The notes below the pieces were generated by a model, which made no database searches, was not told the DNA's origin, and saw only the letters and a program-made list of their open reading frames with translations. Source: Alphaproteobacteria bacterium (GTDB lineage: Bacteria > Pseudomonadota > Alphaproteobacteria > UBA828). From it: a DNA stretch of 6,302 bases. Shown here piece by piece: positions 5,313 to 6,302 of this stretch; position 1 is the first letter of the stretch, and each line of letters starts with the position of its first letter. The stretch lies in contig JAJDVB010000126.1 of NCBI GenBank assembly GCA_022826345.1, positions 1-6,302 of the forward strand. The letters run 5' to 3'. The translations under genes and the position numbers were made by a program.

Positions 5313-6230
5313 TCAGCTCGGCATAACGACCATCACGGGAATGCCGAGGCGCTTCGCCTTGTCGACCAGGTTGCCGGTGATCCCGCTGCCCGGGAACGCG
5401 ATGACGCCCTTGGGCAGCAGGTTGAGCAGCTCGTCGTTGCGGCGGAAGGGCGCGGCCTTGCCATGAGCGCTCCAGTCGGGGCGGCAGACGACCTGGTTGA
5501 CGCCTCTGGCCTCGGCCCAGCTCGCCGCGATCTTCTCGACGCCGGGGCCGCCACCGTGGACCAGCACCATGTCGCCGTACTTCTCGCGGGCGCGGTCGAG
5601 CGTGCTCCAGATCGCGTCGGCATCGGCGACGGTCTTGCCGCCGGTGATCGCGACCAGGGTGCCGTCGGGCAGATGCGCCTGTGTCTCGCGGTCCTTGCGG
5701 GCTCTGCGGAAGTCGCGGGCGTCGATGGCGGCAGAGGTCAGCGTCCCTGTGCGGCTCGTGTGCGATCCGTGGCGCGGGCGCCATGTGTCGCCGGTCTCGA
5801 CGCGGTAGGCGTCGGCTGCGAGGTCGCGCATCTTCTCGAAGGCGTCGCGGCGGTCGCCGAGGCTCTGCGCCCGGTCCGTGAGGGTCTGCAACTCCCATGC
5901 CTTCACCTCGGAGCCGTCCTGCGCCTTCTCGAGGTCGCGCATCTCGGGGGTGATGCGGTCGACGGCGCGGTCGAGCCTGGCGACCTGGCTGTGCAGCATG
6001 TTGACGAAGCCCCACATGAGGGGCTCGCGCTCGTCGGCCATCTGGGTGCCGTCGACGGTGATGCCGTCCACGATGACGCGGATGGCCTCGCTCAGCGCAT
6101 CGATGGCGTCGTCCTCGTCCCAGACGACCCTGCTGTCGAGCTCGCCGCGCTCGGGCGCTGTGCCGTAGAGGGCCATGCTCTCGCAGACCGTAGCAGTTGC
6201 AGAAGCGGTAGCGCTTGTGGTGTCGATCAT
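5313..6230 (-). CDS. DUF2493 domain-containing protein, YpsA-related SLOG family
   Basis: A 305-residue protein. Residues about 190-305 form a Rossmann-like SLOG domain: first strand TLVAITGGKTVADADAIW (191-208), the glycine motif VHGGGPGVEKIAASWA (224-239), PDWSAHGKAAPFRRN (251-265) and VIAFPGSGITGNLVDKA (276-292), with IPVMVV at the C terminus. SLOG domains are proposed to bind or process nucleotide-derived ligands, and DUF2493 proteins are common on alphaproteobacterial plasmids and integrated elements (family knowledge); no reaction is established. Residues about 30-150 are acidic and largely helical, with no family I recognise, and may be a partner-binding or coiled-coil segment. The ATG at 6230 has GGGAGA (6236-6241) five nt upstream. 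It ends in TGA and is followed within about 20 nt by a strong terminator. This gene is the main evidence that the right side is accessory DNA. Confidence 0.88.
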   Translation of the reverse strand: MIDTTSATASATATVCESMALYGTAPERGELDSRVVWDEDDAIDALSEAIRVIVDGITVDGTQMADEREPLMWGFVNMLHSQVARLDRAVDRITPEMRDLEKAQDGSEVKAWELQTLTDRAQSLGDRRDAFEKMRDLAADAYRVETGDTWRPRHGSHTSRTGTLTSAAIDARDFRRARKDRETQAHLPDGTLVAITGGKTVADADAIWSTLDRAREKYGDMVLVHGGGPGVEKIAASWAEARGVNQVVCRPDWSAHGKAAPFRRNDELLNLLPKGVIAFPGSGITGNLVDKAKRLGIPVMVVMPS

Positions 6231-6302
6231 GACGATCTCCCTTGTCCAACCTCCGGGACCCTGTGCCCCGTCGTGGTGTCCTCCTTCTTCACGCGCGCGC
6301 AG
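6231..6302 (-). promoter_or_regulatory. 5' leader of the DUF2493 gene with SD and a second purine-rich block
   Basis: The SD GGGAGA (6236-6241) precedes the ATG at 6230. Farther upstream on the minus strand is a second SD-like block GAAGGAGGA (about 6280-6288) not followed by an ATG/GTG start at normal spacing. It may belong to a short leader or be chance. No -35/-10 pair can be assigned before the window ends. Confidence 0.4.

Noticed and set aside
5002..6249. Minus-strand ORF of 415 codons
   Set aside because: Overlaps the DUF2493 gene in another frame and is extremely R/H/P-rich, the typical shadow of a GC-rich gene. The 305-residue frame carries the SLOG motifs.
1..6302. CRISPR array, tRNA, rRNA or insertion sequence
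   Set aside because: No regularly spaced repeats, no tRNA cloverleaf with a T-loop motif, no rRNA stretches and no transposase or terminal inverted repeats were seen on either strand.

Overview
The window is GC-rich DNA whose gene families point to an alphaproteobacterium, probably Rhizobiales- or sphingomonad-like. This is inferred from family content and codon use, not from a marker gene. Every supported gene lies on the minus strand. The window appears to be a junction between a peptide-type ABC importer operon (about 1-2970) and an accessory, plasmid- or mobile-element-like stretch (about 3130-6302).

Transporter operon, in transcription order from 2957 down to 1. First comes an OppD/DppD-type ATPase, then an OppF/DppF-type ATPase, then 15 nt later a family 5 extracytoplasmic solute-binding protein that runs off the left edge. 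Permease genes are not in the window; if present they lie beyond the left edge. The two ATPases meet in different reading frames. A C4 run (minus strand) at 1920-1923 sits exactly where homology passes from one to the other, and one extra C there would give a single 711-residue two-domain ATPase. This is either an indel (real or a sequence error) or frame slippage.

Accessory stretch, in transcription order. A 305-residue DUF2493/SLOG-family protein (5313-6230) has a strong SD and a textbook rho-independent terminator. A small unrecognised ORF (4923-5168) follows, then a region (4400-4926) that looks like a decayed gene, with coding signal hopping between frames and one internal stop. About 460 bp without a confident gene follow (3936-4399), including an AT-rich patch with small repeats. 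Next is a ribbon-helix-helix DNA-binding protein (3585-3935), whose stop codon overlaps the GTG of an unrecognised 145-codon ORF (3151-3588).

The most unusual part is inside and around that last ORF. A 121-nt element (3346-3466) can fold into two nested long-range helices enclosing three back-to-back hairpins. It is followed by a pair of mutually exclusive hairpins (3512-3548), and a third strong hairpin (3136-3169) spans the ORF's stop codon. With an RHH gene next door this could be a relaxosome or partition site, a structured RNA, or a palindromic element inserted in an ORF. The sequence alone does not decide among these.
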